NCBI GenBank assembly: GCA_019426215.1
Contig: CM033408.1
Span: 10,357,077 to 10,421,076 of the forward strand
Direction: 5' to 3'
Origin: Buddleja alternifolia
Lineage: Eukaryota; Streptophyta; Magnoliopsida; Lamiales; Scrophulariaceae
DNA length: 64,000 nucleotides
Made by a program: the position numbers and the translations under genes
Notes under the pieces: model-generated
Databases searched by the model: none
Told to the model about the DNA's origin: nothing
Seen by the model: the letters and a program-made list of their open reading frames with translations, nothing else
In this document: in pieces, positions 1 to 11,636 of the stretch
Layout: every line of letters begins with the position of its first letter
Numbering within the stretch: the first letter of the stretch is position 1

Positions 1-919
1 AACCACAAAAAGGTGGAGAGAAGAGAGGGAACAATAAAGAACGCTAGGATAATCCATCTTTGTCCAAGAACATAGAAAATCCATGCAAGATCCATCAACG
101 AAACTACATTAGGGAGTTTTAATTCATCCTTTTAGATTAGTTTTATTTGAACATGTCTCTTAAGATAGATTTTTGCTTTTTTTGCAAGATTATGACTTAA
201 TTCTTCTTTGACTGAGGCCATGTGAAGGATAATAACGATATTTGATTTATGAATTTTGTTTTTTCGGATTAATTTTGTATGGATATTATGTATGTTTTAT
301 TTATATTTTATTTAATGCTTATGATTGCTTGATCACCAATCATATGATTTTATGCTTAGTTTTGAAACTGGGAGGAGATAAACTAGGGATGCAAAGAGAT
401 ATTAAACACCACAACGTAAAATTGACTAGAGATAGAATTGATTTCCTTGTGTGTGCTTTACGTGAAAACGGGGAATTCCATAAATCACATAAATGCGTTT
501 TTGTAAATTTGATTTTCATATAGAGATATAGGAAATCATTAACAAGAATATAATTGCTATGCCAAGAGATTGGGTAGTGAATATTTTAGGGAATTTCGCC
601 CTAGCCTAGATAATCTAATAATGCGGTAAAATAGAATTTGTTGTCAAATTGAATAATTGGTTGGATCGTGTGCCTTAGTCGCTTTTCTCATTGATATTAG
701 TTCAAGGTTTATTTGTCTTCTTTCATTGGTAATTTTGATTTTAGTTCTTTTTAATTTTAGTTAAAAGTTCATCATCCAAATTCGATTGGTTTAACTTAAA
801 ATAAGTAAATTAATTTTTCAGTACTTAGATAATTTAGTCCTTGTGGGAACTACATTCGGACTTACATCCATTATTACTACTTGTGCGATCTAGTATACTT
901 GCTAAGAAAATACGTATCA
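1..919 (+). repeat. Element A 5' LTR, truncated by window edge
   Basis: Position 1 aligns with about 7493 in the 3' LTR and similarity runs to the shared end near the ATCTAGTATACTTGCTA block. The LTR ends in CA at 919, seven bases before the primer binding site. This copy lacks the 2.2-kb insertion found in the 3' LTR and so serves as the empty-site reference for it. Short frames within it, such as 242-523, are non-coding. Confidence 0.88.
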
Positions 920-925
920 AGTTTT

Positions 926-943
926 TGGCGCCGTTGCCGGGGA
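926..943 (+). other. Element A primer binding site (tRNA-Asp type)
   Basis: TGGCGCCGTTGCCGGGGA is complementary to the 3' end of plant tRNA-Asp including its CCA tail. The same site is repeated exactly in element C at 18740-18757. It marks the start of the internal region. Confidence 0.9.
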
Positions 944-1052
944 CTAATTTTTATTTAATATTGAAATCCAATTACTTATTTTAGATTGAACCATTTCTTG
1001 TCTAATTTTATTTTGACTTTCTATTATTTTCAGTTTATTTGTAAAGTAGTGC

Positions 1053-4000
1053 GTGCCTCGTACTGCTCACGAAGTACTCAAAAAATTTGATCCTGAAATA
1101 AAATGCATGTTTAATAGAAGGAGAAGAGAACAACAAGAAAAACTTCAACGGGAAAAAGTAATGGAAAATCAAGGAAATAATGGTGTTCGAGGTGCAGAAG
1201 TTGCAGCTAATCCATGAGAGAGAGGATATGATACCCACACTTAATGGGGCAGCAACAAGTATCACCAAGCCACCCATTCAGGTCAACAATTTTGAAGTCA
1301 AGCCGGCAGTGATCCAAATGATACAATAGACGGTCAAGTTTTGTGGATTGCCGAGTGATGATCCCCACTCACATATTGCCAACTTCTTGGAAATATGTGA
1401 TACTTTCAAACACAATGGAGCTACAGATGATGCTATTTGCCTCATATTATTCCCTTTTTCTCTCAAGGACAAGGCGAAAGCTTGGTTAAACTCTCTCCCA
1501 GTTGGTTCAATTACAACCTGGGAACAAATGACGCAACGATTCTTGAGTAAGTTTTCCCTTCATGCAAGATAGCAATACTGAGAAACGAGATCACCAATTT
1601 TGGGCAAATTGGGGATGAATCTTTATATGAAGCATGGGAAAGGTTCAAGGATTCACTGAGAAAGTGTCCACATCATGATCTTCCTATTTGGCTGCAAGTC
1701 CAGACATTCCAATAACTATCATGATAGACGCAGCAGTCGGTGGAACGATCATGAGTAAGACAATAGAAGCAGCAATGAAAATGCTAGAAGAGATGACTTC
1801 CAATAACTATTAGTGGCCTACTGAGAGGCTGCTAGCAAGGAAATCAGCGGGTGTACACAAGATCGACACGTTCACGGCATTATCAGCACAAATTCAGGCT
1901 TTAACAATAAGATAGATTCTATGAGCATTTCAGCTGTGCAAGTGTAGGTAATTTGTGAATTATGTGGAGGAGGCCACCACAGTACTTAGTGTCAGCCGGG
2001 AAATCCATTTGCTCAACCAAGTTTGGGTGAACATGTGAATTATATAGAAAATCCTAGCCGACAGAACAACCCATTTGCTCCCACATTTAATCCAGAGTGG
2101 AGAAACCACCTAAATTTTTCTTGGAGCAACAATTCCAATACGGTAAGACCTCTACCCCCTAGTTTTCATCAGCTACAAGAGAAGAATTCTTCTTTGGAAG
2201 AGATGATAGAAAAGTTTAGGGCCAGTGCTAAGACAAGGATGGCAAATCAAGATGCGAGTATTCAAAATTTAGATACCCAGGTGGTTCAACTTGCCAACCT
2301 TGTCTCAGCACGACAACAAGGAGCATTTCCTAGTGACACAGAGAATAACCGCAGAGAAGTGAAAGCAATAACTCTTAGAGGAGGAAAGCAATGTGAGGAT
2401 CCTCACTCGAGCATCCTTATTGATAAGGAGACACCAATACTGAGTCCAACTGATGAGCAGGCTAAAGAGTATCACGCCTGTTTGTCCCAAATAGCATACG
2501 AAAGGGTCTAGAAGGGGGGGGGGGGATTGAATAGACCCTGAAGTCTTTTTCGACTTCAAAAAGGTTTCGTATTAAAATGGTTTTGGACGCTTGAAATGTG
2601 AACGCTTGACTGAGCGTTTACTTAGAAATATAGACGCTTAGGTTAAGCGTCTGATGAAGACTGTTTTTAGAGAGTTAACTTAGACTTCAAGATTTAAATA
2701 CTTTAACCGAGTGGGTTTAAGCGTTCAGTTCTTTAATCAGTGTTAGCACAGCGGAATGATTTTTGTAGTCTTCTCTTTAAAAGCTTTAGCGTCACAGAAA
2801 GGGTATTTAGTTGCTTAGCGTTTGATTGTATTTTACTTAGTCAGTTTATGATATGACAATATGAAAACTGAATGTAAAGTAAAGAACACAATATTTGTAA
2901 GGTTCGTTGGGTGGTGTAATCCCAACTACGTCCTTCTTCTCCTTGAACACTTGGAGGCAATCCACTAAAATGATTCTCAAAGAATCACACAGAATCTTCT
3001 ACAAATTAGGGAGAGAGGTGAAGACGATCTCGAGCTCCTTGATCACACAGATTTCAGCTCCAATAAAGATCTTCTCCAAGAAGGCCTTAAGCTCCTTGAT
3101 CACACAGACTTCAGCTCCAATAAAGACCTTTCTTCAACAAGCTTCTCTTACTCAAAATACTACTGCCTGTGGAAGTCAACATCTTTCTCACTCAGATGAA
3201 AGGTGTTGAGGGTTTATTGTAACAGGTTTGTTTGATGTTGGGAAGTTCAAACAACTTGGGATATCTCAATAAGAATTTAGGTTTCTTCTTTGGAAGAGGT
3301 TTGAGATATCTGGTGACTGTCTGGAATGTATTTTGAGAAGCTTGATGGATTTTAGCTATGGAGTTTGCAAGCTTTTCTCTCAAATTATTTCAGCAAAGTT
3401 TCTCTCTCTGCACACACTTTAAGGTTTTGCTGGAGGGTACTATTTATAGAGATTCTTGGGATTTATCCGTTGGACACAATCAGGCTCGTTTCTCTCACGC
3501 AGCGCGTCAAATAGTCCCTTTCTGACATTCCTGAAATTCTGCTGGTTTTGATTGGACAGGAGCAGATTTGAACTCTGAAAAGCTGACAGTCGAGTCAAAG
3601 GGTGGTTTGTCCACAAGTCATACTGTCTTGTTTACATTTAATGCACTTATCAAGCATTTAGTGCATTTTGAATTTATTTCCCGTTGGAAATAAATGTCCG
3701 TTGGTAATTGCATTTAAGTCCTTGATAACTTGGGTTTAATCCTTCAGGTGAATCTGAAAACTGGACGCTTGAATCGCTCGGACGCTTGAATCAGACCTTT
3801 GAATCAGATGCTTGAATCAGATGCTTGAATCAGACGCTTGAATCAACTTGAATCAGACGCTTGAACCAAAAATCCTGAAATAGTCTTTTAGCGTTTGACA
3901 GACGCTCAAAGCAAATATTTATCTTCTCTTGACTTCAGACGCTGATCTTCAACTTCATCCTTGATAGACTCACTCAGAATTCTATCAGTGACTTGGCATT

Positions 4001-4872
4001 AAATACTTAGTCTAAAATCTATAAAGATAAAAATTACAAGCCTATCAAAGTAAGTAAACTTTCAAACGCTTATACAATATTTCTATGAAAGCATGAACTT
4101 ACATTTTTGGGGTCTAACATAAAATCCTATCTTGTCATCATCAAAACATCTAACATGAAATTCCTAACAACGCCGAAGCTACTGCTACTGAGAGCACAAA
4201 AATCGACTCTTCATTCAACAAAGGTAAGCAAGGTAAGAAAGGTGAGTCTATTTACGAACCAATTGATTTGAACTCCCTTCTTTTCCCTCGTAGAGCTAAG
4301 CAAAGAGAGTTAAATATGCAATTTTCTAAGTTTATTGATATGTTTACAAGGTTGTATATTAACATTTCATTTGCTGATGTGATAGCTCAATTGCCTAGTT
4401 ATGCTAAGTTTTTGAAGGATATTCTATCTAACAAGAGGAAATTGGAGGAGTTCGAGATTGTCAACCTTACTGAGGAGTGCTCAGCTATCTTACAAAATAA
4501 GCTATCACTGAAGCTTAAGGATCCAGGAAGTTTTTCTATCCCTTGTATGATTGGTAGTTCTTATTTTGATAAGGTATTGTGTGATCTAGGCGCTAGCATA
4601 TATTTAATGGCATACTCAGTGTTTAAGAAGCTAGGCTTAGGAGAAGCTAAACCCACTACTATATCTCTTTAATTAGCTGACAAATCCATTAAACACCCAA
4701 GAGGTATAGTAGAGGATGTGCTAACTTCATAGAATTTTCTTGATATGGAGGAAGACTATGAAGTTCCCCTTACTTTAGGTCGACCTTTCCTATCTACTAG
4801 TAGAGTTTTAATTGATGTACGAAAAGGGGAGCTCATCCTCCGAGTTAATAATGAGGAAGTGGTCTTTAGTGT
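1053..4872 (+). pseudogene. gag-pro: Element A gag-protease remnant (Athila-like), interrupted by a solo LTR
   Basis: The gag frame can be followed from about 1053, where no ATG is visible, through several frame changes. 1348-1572 carries the gag core with [10 protein letters not shown] and TTWEQM motifs. 1920-2015 has a CCHC knuckle (CELCGGGHH) interrupted by a stop. 2023-2511 is the NPEWRNHLNFSW segment. Coding resumes after the inserted solo LTR at 4170 and leads into the protease: 4268-4672 has DLGAS as active site, and the flap region after the stop at about 4670 continues to 4872. Stops include the TGA at 1215 and a TAA replacing a Gln codon after the protease core. No functional product is expected. 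Confidence 0.85.
2479..4169 (-). mobile_element. Solo LTR of the element B (SIRE-type copia) family, reverse orientation
   Basis: This 1691-bp block is the reverse complement of a diverged element B LTR (compare 12169-13846). It begins with the complement of the LTR end (TGTTTGTCCCAAATAGC) and ends with the complement of its start (ACATGAAATTCCTAACA). A perfect 5-bp TSD, ACGCC, lies at 2474-2478 and 4170-4174. No internal region or second LTR is present, as expected after LTR-LTR recombination. The complement of the family's TATAAATA box lies at 3441-3448. A run of ~13-14-bp GACGCTTGAATCA-like repeats lies at about 3769-3865. It splits the gag-protease frame of element A. Confidence 0.92.
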
Positions 4873-7067
4873 ATTTTGAACTATAAAAACATCCTACTAA
4901 TGATCAAACTTGTTTTCAAATAGATGTTTCTGACGCATTAGTTTTTGAGTGTTTTCAGGATGTTAGGTTTGAAGAACTATTGGAGATGCACACGGTGTTA
5001 GAGAGTGAGAACTTGAGTGAAGTAGTTACTAGTTTGAAGGCAAGTCCATCTCATGAGAAAAATCATTGGCTGATGTTTAAGGTGTTTCAAAGGCCACCAT
5101 TACTACGTCCAAAGCCCTCAATTGAAGCGCAACCAACTCAAAGTTTAAGGTGTTTGAAAGGCCACCATTACTGCATCCAAAGCTCTCAATTGAAGCACCA
5201 CCAATTCAATGGGAGAAAGAAGAGATTTTGTGGAATTGGTAAAAGCATAAGAGGGATTCTTTGGGGACTGATCAACATGAAGTGATCATGGCACTCCAAG
5301 ATCCATCGATCTGAGTCTCGAGACACCACATCGAGCTATCGACGTTAAACAAAGCGCTTCGTGGGAGGCAATCCATGTTTTATTACTTTCTTTTGTTTTG
5401 TTTTATTTCTTAGTCGATTTTGTTCTTTTTGGTCTGTTGATATTCTACTTTTTGTCTCAGGTATATCCACTTCGAATGATGTCAAAGAGGTAGTTAAATA
5501 AATTTTCGTCAGTTTCACCGCGATGTCACAAGATTTTTACCTTGGTGACACAGTTCATAGCTGCTGCCCAATTATCTGCAGTTTCACTGCAGTGTTGCCT
5601 ACTTTTCACCGCGGTGTTAAAAAAAAAAAAAAACGTGAACTTTTTTCTCCCCCAAATTCCACACTTCCAAATCCCTAGCCATCTCTGTCACTTAATAGTT
5701 TTTCCCCACCATCTTCACCAAATCACTATCAACATGATTTTTGATGGTGATGTTGATGGTTTGCTTTTTCCCCGGGTGTAAGTATTGCTTCCTTGGGCCA
5801 CTTTGACGCGCCATTACTTTTATTCAGCCGTGCTGGTGATTTACTTGTGCCAATTCTGAGCCTGAGTACATAGTAGTTTATCCTTTAGTTTTTGTTGCTT
5901 TTCTTTTGTTATCTTTCTTTCAGGCATGTTCTGAATTTTAACTCTCTATGCTATCGTTTTACCTGTTATGTTGATGTTTTTCTCTGTTTGTTGTCTAGGC
6001 ACTTATATCTTATGGATTTTTTGCTATCTGGCTTCGACCTCACTGTGCTATCACATGGATCGCGCACTACAATATTTGGTTACTCAGGGCAGTATTCTAC
6101 ATCCCTCTTTGTTTTACTGCTTTATTTTTACACATTGGGGACAATGTGTCTGTTAAGTTGGGGGGTGTGATATACTTTTTTTAAAAAAAATAATAATATA
6201 TGTGTGGTTTTGACATTTTTTATATGCGTTAGATTGCAAATTTAGGCAGTCCCCTGATTTAACGCCGTAATCTGTGATGATTTTGATTGAGTACGTATGT
6301 GATTTAAGGTTTTAATGGGACAAATAAATGAGAAATTTAAATTTTGAGACCAACTTTGTCCATGTCAAGAGTAGATGAGTTTCTAAAGAACATTTTAGCT
6401 AATCTTGGGTGTCTGTGATCTTTTGAGCCTCTGTATGCGATTTGCCCTCTTTCTCTCTATTTTGTGGAAGTTATGAATGAAAGTTTGTTGAATGAAGGAA
6501 TTATAATGCGTAAACGAATATAAAATTGATCAATGACTTAGTTTTGTTTTGTGGCATTTGTCACTCGAGTAAATAAGTCCTTTAGGGTGACTTGCCTTAA
6601 AACCATCTGGTTTGAGAGTCATTAACCTAAAACTCACTACATGGGTGGCATAGAAAACCTAATAAAATAGAACGTTGCACATGGTATCGTTTCTTCAATA
6701 AACTAATGTGCTGAGAATGATAATCACTGTAAAAAAAAAAAAAAGAGACAATTATATGCGAAGTATCAATGCTGAATTTGGTAAAGAAATTGGTTGCTGA
6801 CATTTTAAAGAATAATTGGGGATTTTGTAATATTTTATTTCAAATTTTCATGTACATCTAATGTTACACACAACCCTCTTGAAGCTCATGATTAGGCATA
6901 GTTGGTTGGCGAGTTTATCTTTCTTGCGAGTTTGCCTCATTAACACCTCATACTTGATATGTATTTGATTGCTGAGATAAAATACGAAGTTCATTTGGTC
7001 TGGGTGCATAAGTTTAGTTGTCTAATTCATATTTTCTTTGTCATGTTTGATCGAGGACGATCAAAAG
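4873..7067 (+). other. Element A 3' internal region: linker remnant and conserved non-coding blocks
   Basis: Up to about 5285 a broken frame resembles the Athila protease-RT linker (YKHP, CFQIDVSDAL). RT, RNase H and integrase are missing. Two blocks also found in element C follow: AAGCGCTTCGTGGGAGGCAA near 5351 and a hairpin at 6130-6149. A purine run AAGTTGGGGGGTG sits just after the hairpin. CACCGCGGTG-like palindromes lie at about 5515-5622. The frames at 5542-6170 show no protein similarity that I recognise and contain poly-A and low-complexity DNA. The rest to 7067 looks non-coding. Confidence 0.7.
6130..6149 (+). other. Conserved stem-loop with GNRA-type tetraloop (element A copy)
   Basis: ACACATTG and CAATGTGT form a perfect 8-bp stem around a GGGA loop. 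Element C has the equivalent at 20235-20254 with two outer base pairs exchanged but pairing kept. It lies between the coding remnant and the 3' LTR, just before a G-rich purine tract. Confidence 0.7.
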
Positions 7068-7082
7068 CTAAGTTGGGGGTGT
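7068..7082 (+). other. Element A polypurine tract
   Basis: A purine-rich run containing AAGTTGGGGGTG lies directly before the 3' LTR start. Position and composition match the plus-strand priming site of LTR retrotransposons. Element C has AAGTGTGGGGGTG in the same place. Confidence 0.8.
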
Positions 7083-7246
7083 TGATAAGTTTATGATATG
7101 CACAATTTTTGGTCCCTTTAACTATTGTTTTTGATCTAACTTTACCTATTTTATACCCCATATACCTTGATTCCTTGTTGGTTGTGTTTTTGTAGGATGA
7201 ATTACGAATTTAATCTAAGAAAACAGAAAAAATGCACAATTTACCA

Positions 7247-7420
7247 AGCTGACACCGTGGTGAAAAGTTCCTGACACCGTGGTGTCAAAGGCTTAAGTCA
7301 CTGCCTAAAAATTTGCACTTTCACCGCAGTGTTAAACAATTTTGCCGCTGTGTTAACCAGTCAATGGATTTTCACCGCGGTGTTGGAGAATTTTCACCGC
7401 AGTGTTGCATTGGCCCAACC
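7247..7420 (+). repeat. CACCGCGGTG-type palindrome cluster in U3 of element A LTR
   Basis: Six diverged copies of a motif around the palindrome CACCGCGGTG (variants CACCGTGGTG, CACCGCAGTG and CCGCTGTG) are spaced irregularly just upstream of the TATA box. Related motifs recur inside the element at 5515-5622. Confidence 0.75.
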
Positions 7421-7422
7421 CA

Positions 7423-7429
7423 TATAAAG
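7423..7429 (+). promoter_or_regulatory. Putative TATA box of element A LTR
   Basis: TATAAAG lies in the 3' LTR just downstream of the palindrome cluster. The equivalent part of the 5' LTR is outside the window. It is a sequence-only prediction. Confidence 0.5.
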
Positions 7430-8085
7430 ATGCGGCTTTAGTTTAAAATACGAATGAGAGAGCCACATTTGGAGATCTAGAAACCTAGAAACACAACATA
7501 AAGGTGGAGAGAAGAGAGGAAACAATCAAGAACGCTAGAATAATTCATAGAAGATGGAAAATCCACGCAAGATCCATCAATGAAACTACATTAGGGAGTT
7601 TTAATTCATTTTTTTAGATTTGTTCTGTTTAAACATGTCTCTTAAGATAGATTTTTGCTTTCTTTGCAAGACTATGACTTAATTCTTCTTTGACTGAGGC
7701 CATGTGAAGGCTAATTACGATATTTGATTTATGAATTTTGTTTTTTTGGGTTAATTTTGTATGGGCTATGTGTTTAATATTTGTTTTTAATACTTATGAT
7801 TGCTTGATCACCAATCTTATGCTTTTATGCTTAGTTTTAAGACCGAGAGGAGATAAATTGGGGATGCAAAAAGATATTAAATACCACGAAGTAAAATTGA
7901 CTAGAGATAGAATCGATTTCCTTGTGTGTGCTTTCTGTGAAAATGGGGAAGAATCGATTTCATTGTGTGTGCTTTCTGTGAAAACGGAGAATTCCATAAA
8001 TCACATAAATGCATTTTTATTAATTCGATATTCATATAGAGATATAGGAAACCATTAACAAGAATAGAATTGCTATACCAATAGA

Positions 8086-10258
8086 TGTTAGGTGTATGCC
8101 CTCAATGCTAATGAGGAATTAGATTGAATAGGGTTTTTATAAGTTATTTGTAGAAATGATTTTATATTTCTATTTATAGAATAAAGATTTTGATTTTGTT
8201 CATATAAATCTAATGGCATTTAAATGTGTTGAACAAATAAGTCCATAAGATTTGAAGATAGACTTTCCACCTCTTATGGTTGAAAGGAGGCACTGGAAGA
8301 GTCAAGTACTTAATCTCTTAAAAGATAGTTCGCGAGTTAAGAAATTTTAATTGGGCGTTAAAATTCAACTTGTATGACACTTGCTTAGACAAGGAAGTGT
8401 GAGTCGAACACTGATTAGATAGTGGGAGCTGGTGTCATGAATATAGTTAATGGAATTAACATATTTGAACTCGACTCGCATTAATCCGATCACATGGGTA
8501 TTTACTCTTTGACAGTCAATGATTGAGATTAAAATTGCGATAGTATGTGTGAATTTTAGACCTAAGGAGTTATTTACAATGTGCTTGCAGTATTGGATAT
8601 GTTATTAGAGTAGTTAGACCCGTATCATCTGATAGGTGGGGTCGACCTCGAAGTACGATTCACATGGTGCATTCGATATTGTAAGATAACTGCCAATATG
8701 TGATTCACTGTCTCGACAGTAAACGAGTATGTGACCTGTACGATCATAAGTAATTGAAATTACAAAATCTTTGGCCAAAGCATATAAACTAACTAGTATG
8801 GTCACTGAGGGTAGTTTGGTAATTTCACATAGGGGTGTGCACGGTTTGGTTAACCGACCGAACCAACCGGAACCGAAACAGAACAGAGCGATTTTGGTTT
8901 TTAATTTCTTGAAATTTCGGTTCGGTTTTGCCTTTCGGTGAACCGAACTGAACTGAAAACCGAATTAATTTACAAATAATATATAATATTTATTTATAGT
9001 GGGGGTTAATGTGGAATTTCGAATAATTTTGGGGTGATTTATGTAAAAGGCAAAAAAGGGCATGCTGAATTTTTTGAATTAAATGTTATTTATCATGGCC
9101 CAAATACAAAAAAAGGGCCTGCTGAATTTTTTGGGCCCAATTCGGTTAACCGACCTGATAACCGAACCGAAACCGAAAAGGATTTGGTTAAAATCGAACC
9201 GAACCGAATCCTTTCGGTTCGGTTTCGGTTCCTGATTTTTCCGAACCGAAATTTTGATTAACCGAAATTTCAGTTCGGTTCGGTTCGGTTTAACCAATTT
9301 GCACAGCCCTAATTTCACATTATTATGATTGCCGAGTACAGCATCAAGTTTTATGAGTTTGACATACCATGGCTCTTACTTGATCGGGTCACATCGGTGA
9401 ATAGTTTATATGCATATGGTTGTTGTAATCAAGGTTTGTGATGACATGATCATCTTGTATTCAATTGAGCTACGATTTAGTTACACGGTGCTGGCTAGGT
9501 TGTCACCTTATCCTTTGGAATCCTTCCACTATCAATTGAATCGAGCCTAGAGAGTCTCGCTATGTGAAGAAAAGGAATGTTTTTCCATGCTAAGAGTATT
9601 TTGGTAAAATCTCATTAGATGTGATTGACTAACAAAATGGATAGTATGATTTAATTAAAGATATTTAATTGGATTAAATAAGTTAATTAAATTATATTAA
9701 TTCATAAGTTAAATTAATTAGAAATTAATTTATAAGTTGAATTAAATTAATTGGATTAAAGTAATTAATTAAAAGTCATTTGGATTGGAATGAGATTTAA
9801 TTAATTAGACATGGTCTAAGATGGAACAAAGCCCGGAAGCCCATTCCACTAAGGCCTAGGGGCCGCCCCCCTCTTATTGTACCTAGGGATTTTGTTTACT
9901 TGGTATAAGTTGTTAGTCAGTGTCAGAATTGTACACAAGTTACAATTCTGAATTTGACTTTGAGCCAAAGAAACCTAGAGCAATAGGAAAGACAAAATTT
10001 CCTCCCTCTCTCTCCATCTAGCCGCCGCCATTGTTGCCGGGGAGGAGATCGGAGCTTTCTTAAAGATTTTTCTTCCGCGTGGTAATCTAGAGGCAGGAGT
10101 TTGGGGCTGCTGCTGATTATTTGAATTTTGTCATCAAGAGGTAATTCAATTATCCTCTTTTGTATTTTTCTTGTTGCGAAATAATATCATGAAATCCCGG
10201 ATTTGATTTCTGGAGTGATTTGGATCAAAATTTTTATCCGATAGATCGAATCACAATA
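8086..10258 (+). mobile_element. Solo-LTR-like insertion (copia-like ends) inside element A 3' LTR
   Basis: Comparison with the uninterrupted 5' LTR at 547-600 shows an insertion between CCAATAGA and TTGGGTAG. It begins TGTTAGGTGTATGCCCTC, a start typical of copia LTRs. ATAGA is repeated at 8081-8085 and 10259-10263 as a likely TSD. The right end is CACAATA rather than a clean CA, so that border is uncertain by a few bases. No internal coding region is present. Length is about 1.68 kb without the nested hAT MITE. The G/C-rich segment at 10020-10045 resembles a leader. Strand is assumed from the TGTTAG end. Confidence 0.65.
8830..9311 (+). mobile_element. hAT-type MITE with GGTTCGGTT repeats
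   Basis: The terminal inverted repeats are TAGGGGTGTGC and GCACAGCCCTA. They are flanked by a perfect 8-bp TSD, ATTTCACA (8822-8829 and 9312-9319), the size typical of hAT transposition. Both ends carry many copies of GGTTCGGTT or its complement, so the 482-bp element can fold on itself. The frames at 9034-9318 are by-products of these repeats, and no transposase is present. Orientation is arbitrary. Confidence 0.9.
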
Positions 10259-11323
10259 ATAGATTGGGTAGTGAATATTTTAGGGAATTTCGCCTTAGCC
10301 TAGATAATCTAATAATCCGGTAAAATAAAATTTGATGTCAAATTGAATAATTGGTTGGATCGTGTGCCTTAGTCGCTTTTCTCATTGATATTAGTTCAAC
10401 ATTTATTTGTCTTCTTTAGTTGATAATTTTTGTTTTAGTTCTTTTTAATTTAGTTGAAAGCTTATCATCCAAATTCAATTGGTTTAACTTAGAATAAGTA
10501 AATTAATTTTTCAGTATTTCGATAGTTTAGTCCTTGTGGGAACTATATTCGGACTTACATCCATTATTACTGCTTGTGCGATCTAGTATACTTGCTAGGC
10601 ATTAAAATATGCATCAATATACATCTTGTTATTGTAGATATTTGAAATGTATTTTTATTTGATTTTGACTCTTTTAGCATTAAAAATTTGAATTAAATAT
10701 GGTTATTTTAGGTATGTCAAAAGTTCCAAAAAATAACTCATATTTTTATAATATAAAAAATTAATAAATAGGTAAATCAAACAAAAATACTAAAATTATA
10801 TTACTTTTGAGGAGACTAAGTTGTACCTAAATTATTGGCAAAAGTATGTACGTACCTAAGTTGCTGGGAAAAGTATGTACCTAAACAAATTATATTACCT
10901 TCCGTTACGGGTGTAAGGAAAAATGACCATTTTATTTTATTTAATAAATACAACATCAAGAACAATACAACTTAGATTGTCTCTAATGGTTTAGTTAAGA
11001 AGAATTGAAACGCCAAATATTAAGGCTGTGTTTGTTTCTATTTTGGAGGGTGTTTTTGGTGAAAATTTTGGCAAAACATTTTATTGGGAGTTGTGTATTT
11101 TGGTGAGAATGTGTTTGGTTTAGCTATTTTGAAGTAATATTTGAGTGATTTTTGGGTGAAAATGTGTTTGGTTTTGTTTTCAGAAGGAACAAAAATCACT
11201 GTAGCAATCAAATCATGTAAGTTTTTGTTTGAAAAAGTAATGTTAATAATTGGCTAATGATTGAAAAATATATTATATTATAAGTTTTAAATGATTATAA
11301 TATATATAATAATAATAATATAC

Positions 11324-11420
11324 GTATATATTTATGTATTGTAATTGGTGTACATATACACACACACACGTGTACTAGAACACATATGATATAAAATTCA
11401 TTCTAACATATATATATAAT
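11324..11420 (+). repeat. 97-bp direct duplication, copy 1
   Basis: This copy and 11540-11636 share GTATATATTTATGTATTG, an (AC)n tract, CGTGTACTAGAACACATA and an AT run in the same order with only a few differences. The copies are 216 bp apart. Confidence 0.85.
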
Positions 11421-11539
11421 CACTAGGGGATATGTAAGAGTGTAAAGATTGTGATTTGGATCTAGACAATCTTGATGAAGGTTCTAAAAATCTATTTGAA
11501 TTATCAAATTGTAAATTTATAGTTCCTTCAGGTTTATAT

Positions 11540-11636
11540 GTATATATTTATGTATTGTAATTGGTGAATATACACACACACACGTGTACTAGAACACATA
11601 TGATATAAAATTCATTCTAGCATATATATATATAAT
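11540..11636 (+). repeat. 97-bp direct duplication, copy 2
   Basis: Second copy of the segment at 11324-11420. The two are separated by about 119 bp of different sequence. No element ends or TSD could be assigned. Confidence 0.85.

Larger units (their letters stand above)
1..10616 (+). mobile_element. Element A: degenerate Athila-like Ty3/gypsy retrotransposon, 5' end outside window
   Basis: Two copies of one LTR flank this block: 1-919 (its first ~410 bases lie outside the window) and 7083-10616. The sequence after the 5' LTR is an Athila-type primer binding site complementary to the tRNA-Asp 3' end. The interior holds an Athila-like gag and an aspartic protease with the DLGAS signature typical of this lineage. 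No RT, RNase H or integrase is visible: a linker that normally leads into RT runs straight into the 3' non-coding region near 5285. The element is therefore non-autonomous as well as mutated. It hosts three nested insertions. The LTR copies differ at many positions, so it is older than element C. Confidence 0.88.
7083..10616 (+). repeat. Element A 3' LTR with nested insertions
   Basis: It starts TGATAAG after the polypurine tract and ends CA at 10616. Without the inserted 8086-10258 block and its duplicated bases it is about 1.36 kb. It contains a palindrome cluster (7247-7420) and a TATAAAG box at 7423-7429, so U3 lies upstream of about 7455. Sequence from 7493 onward matches the 5' LTR. Confidence 0.87.

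Noticed and set aside
9034..9318. Overlapping frames on both strands rich in NRTE/PNRT repeats
   Set aside because: They are translations of the GGTTCGGTT repeats of the hAT MITE.
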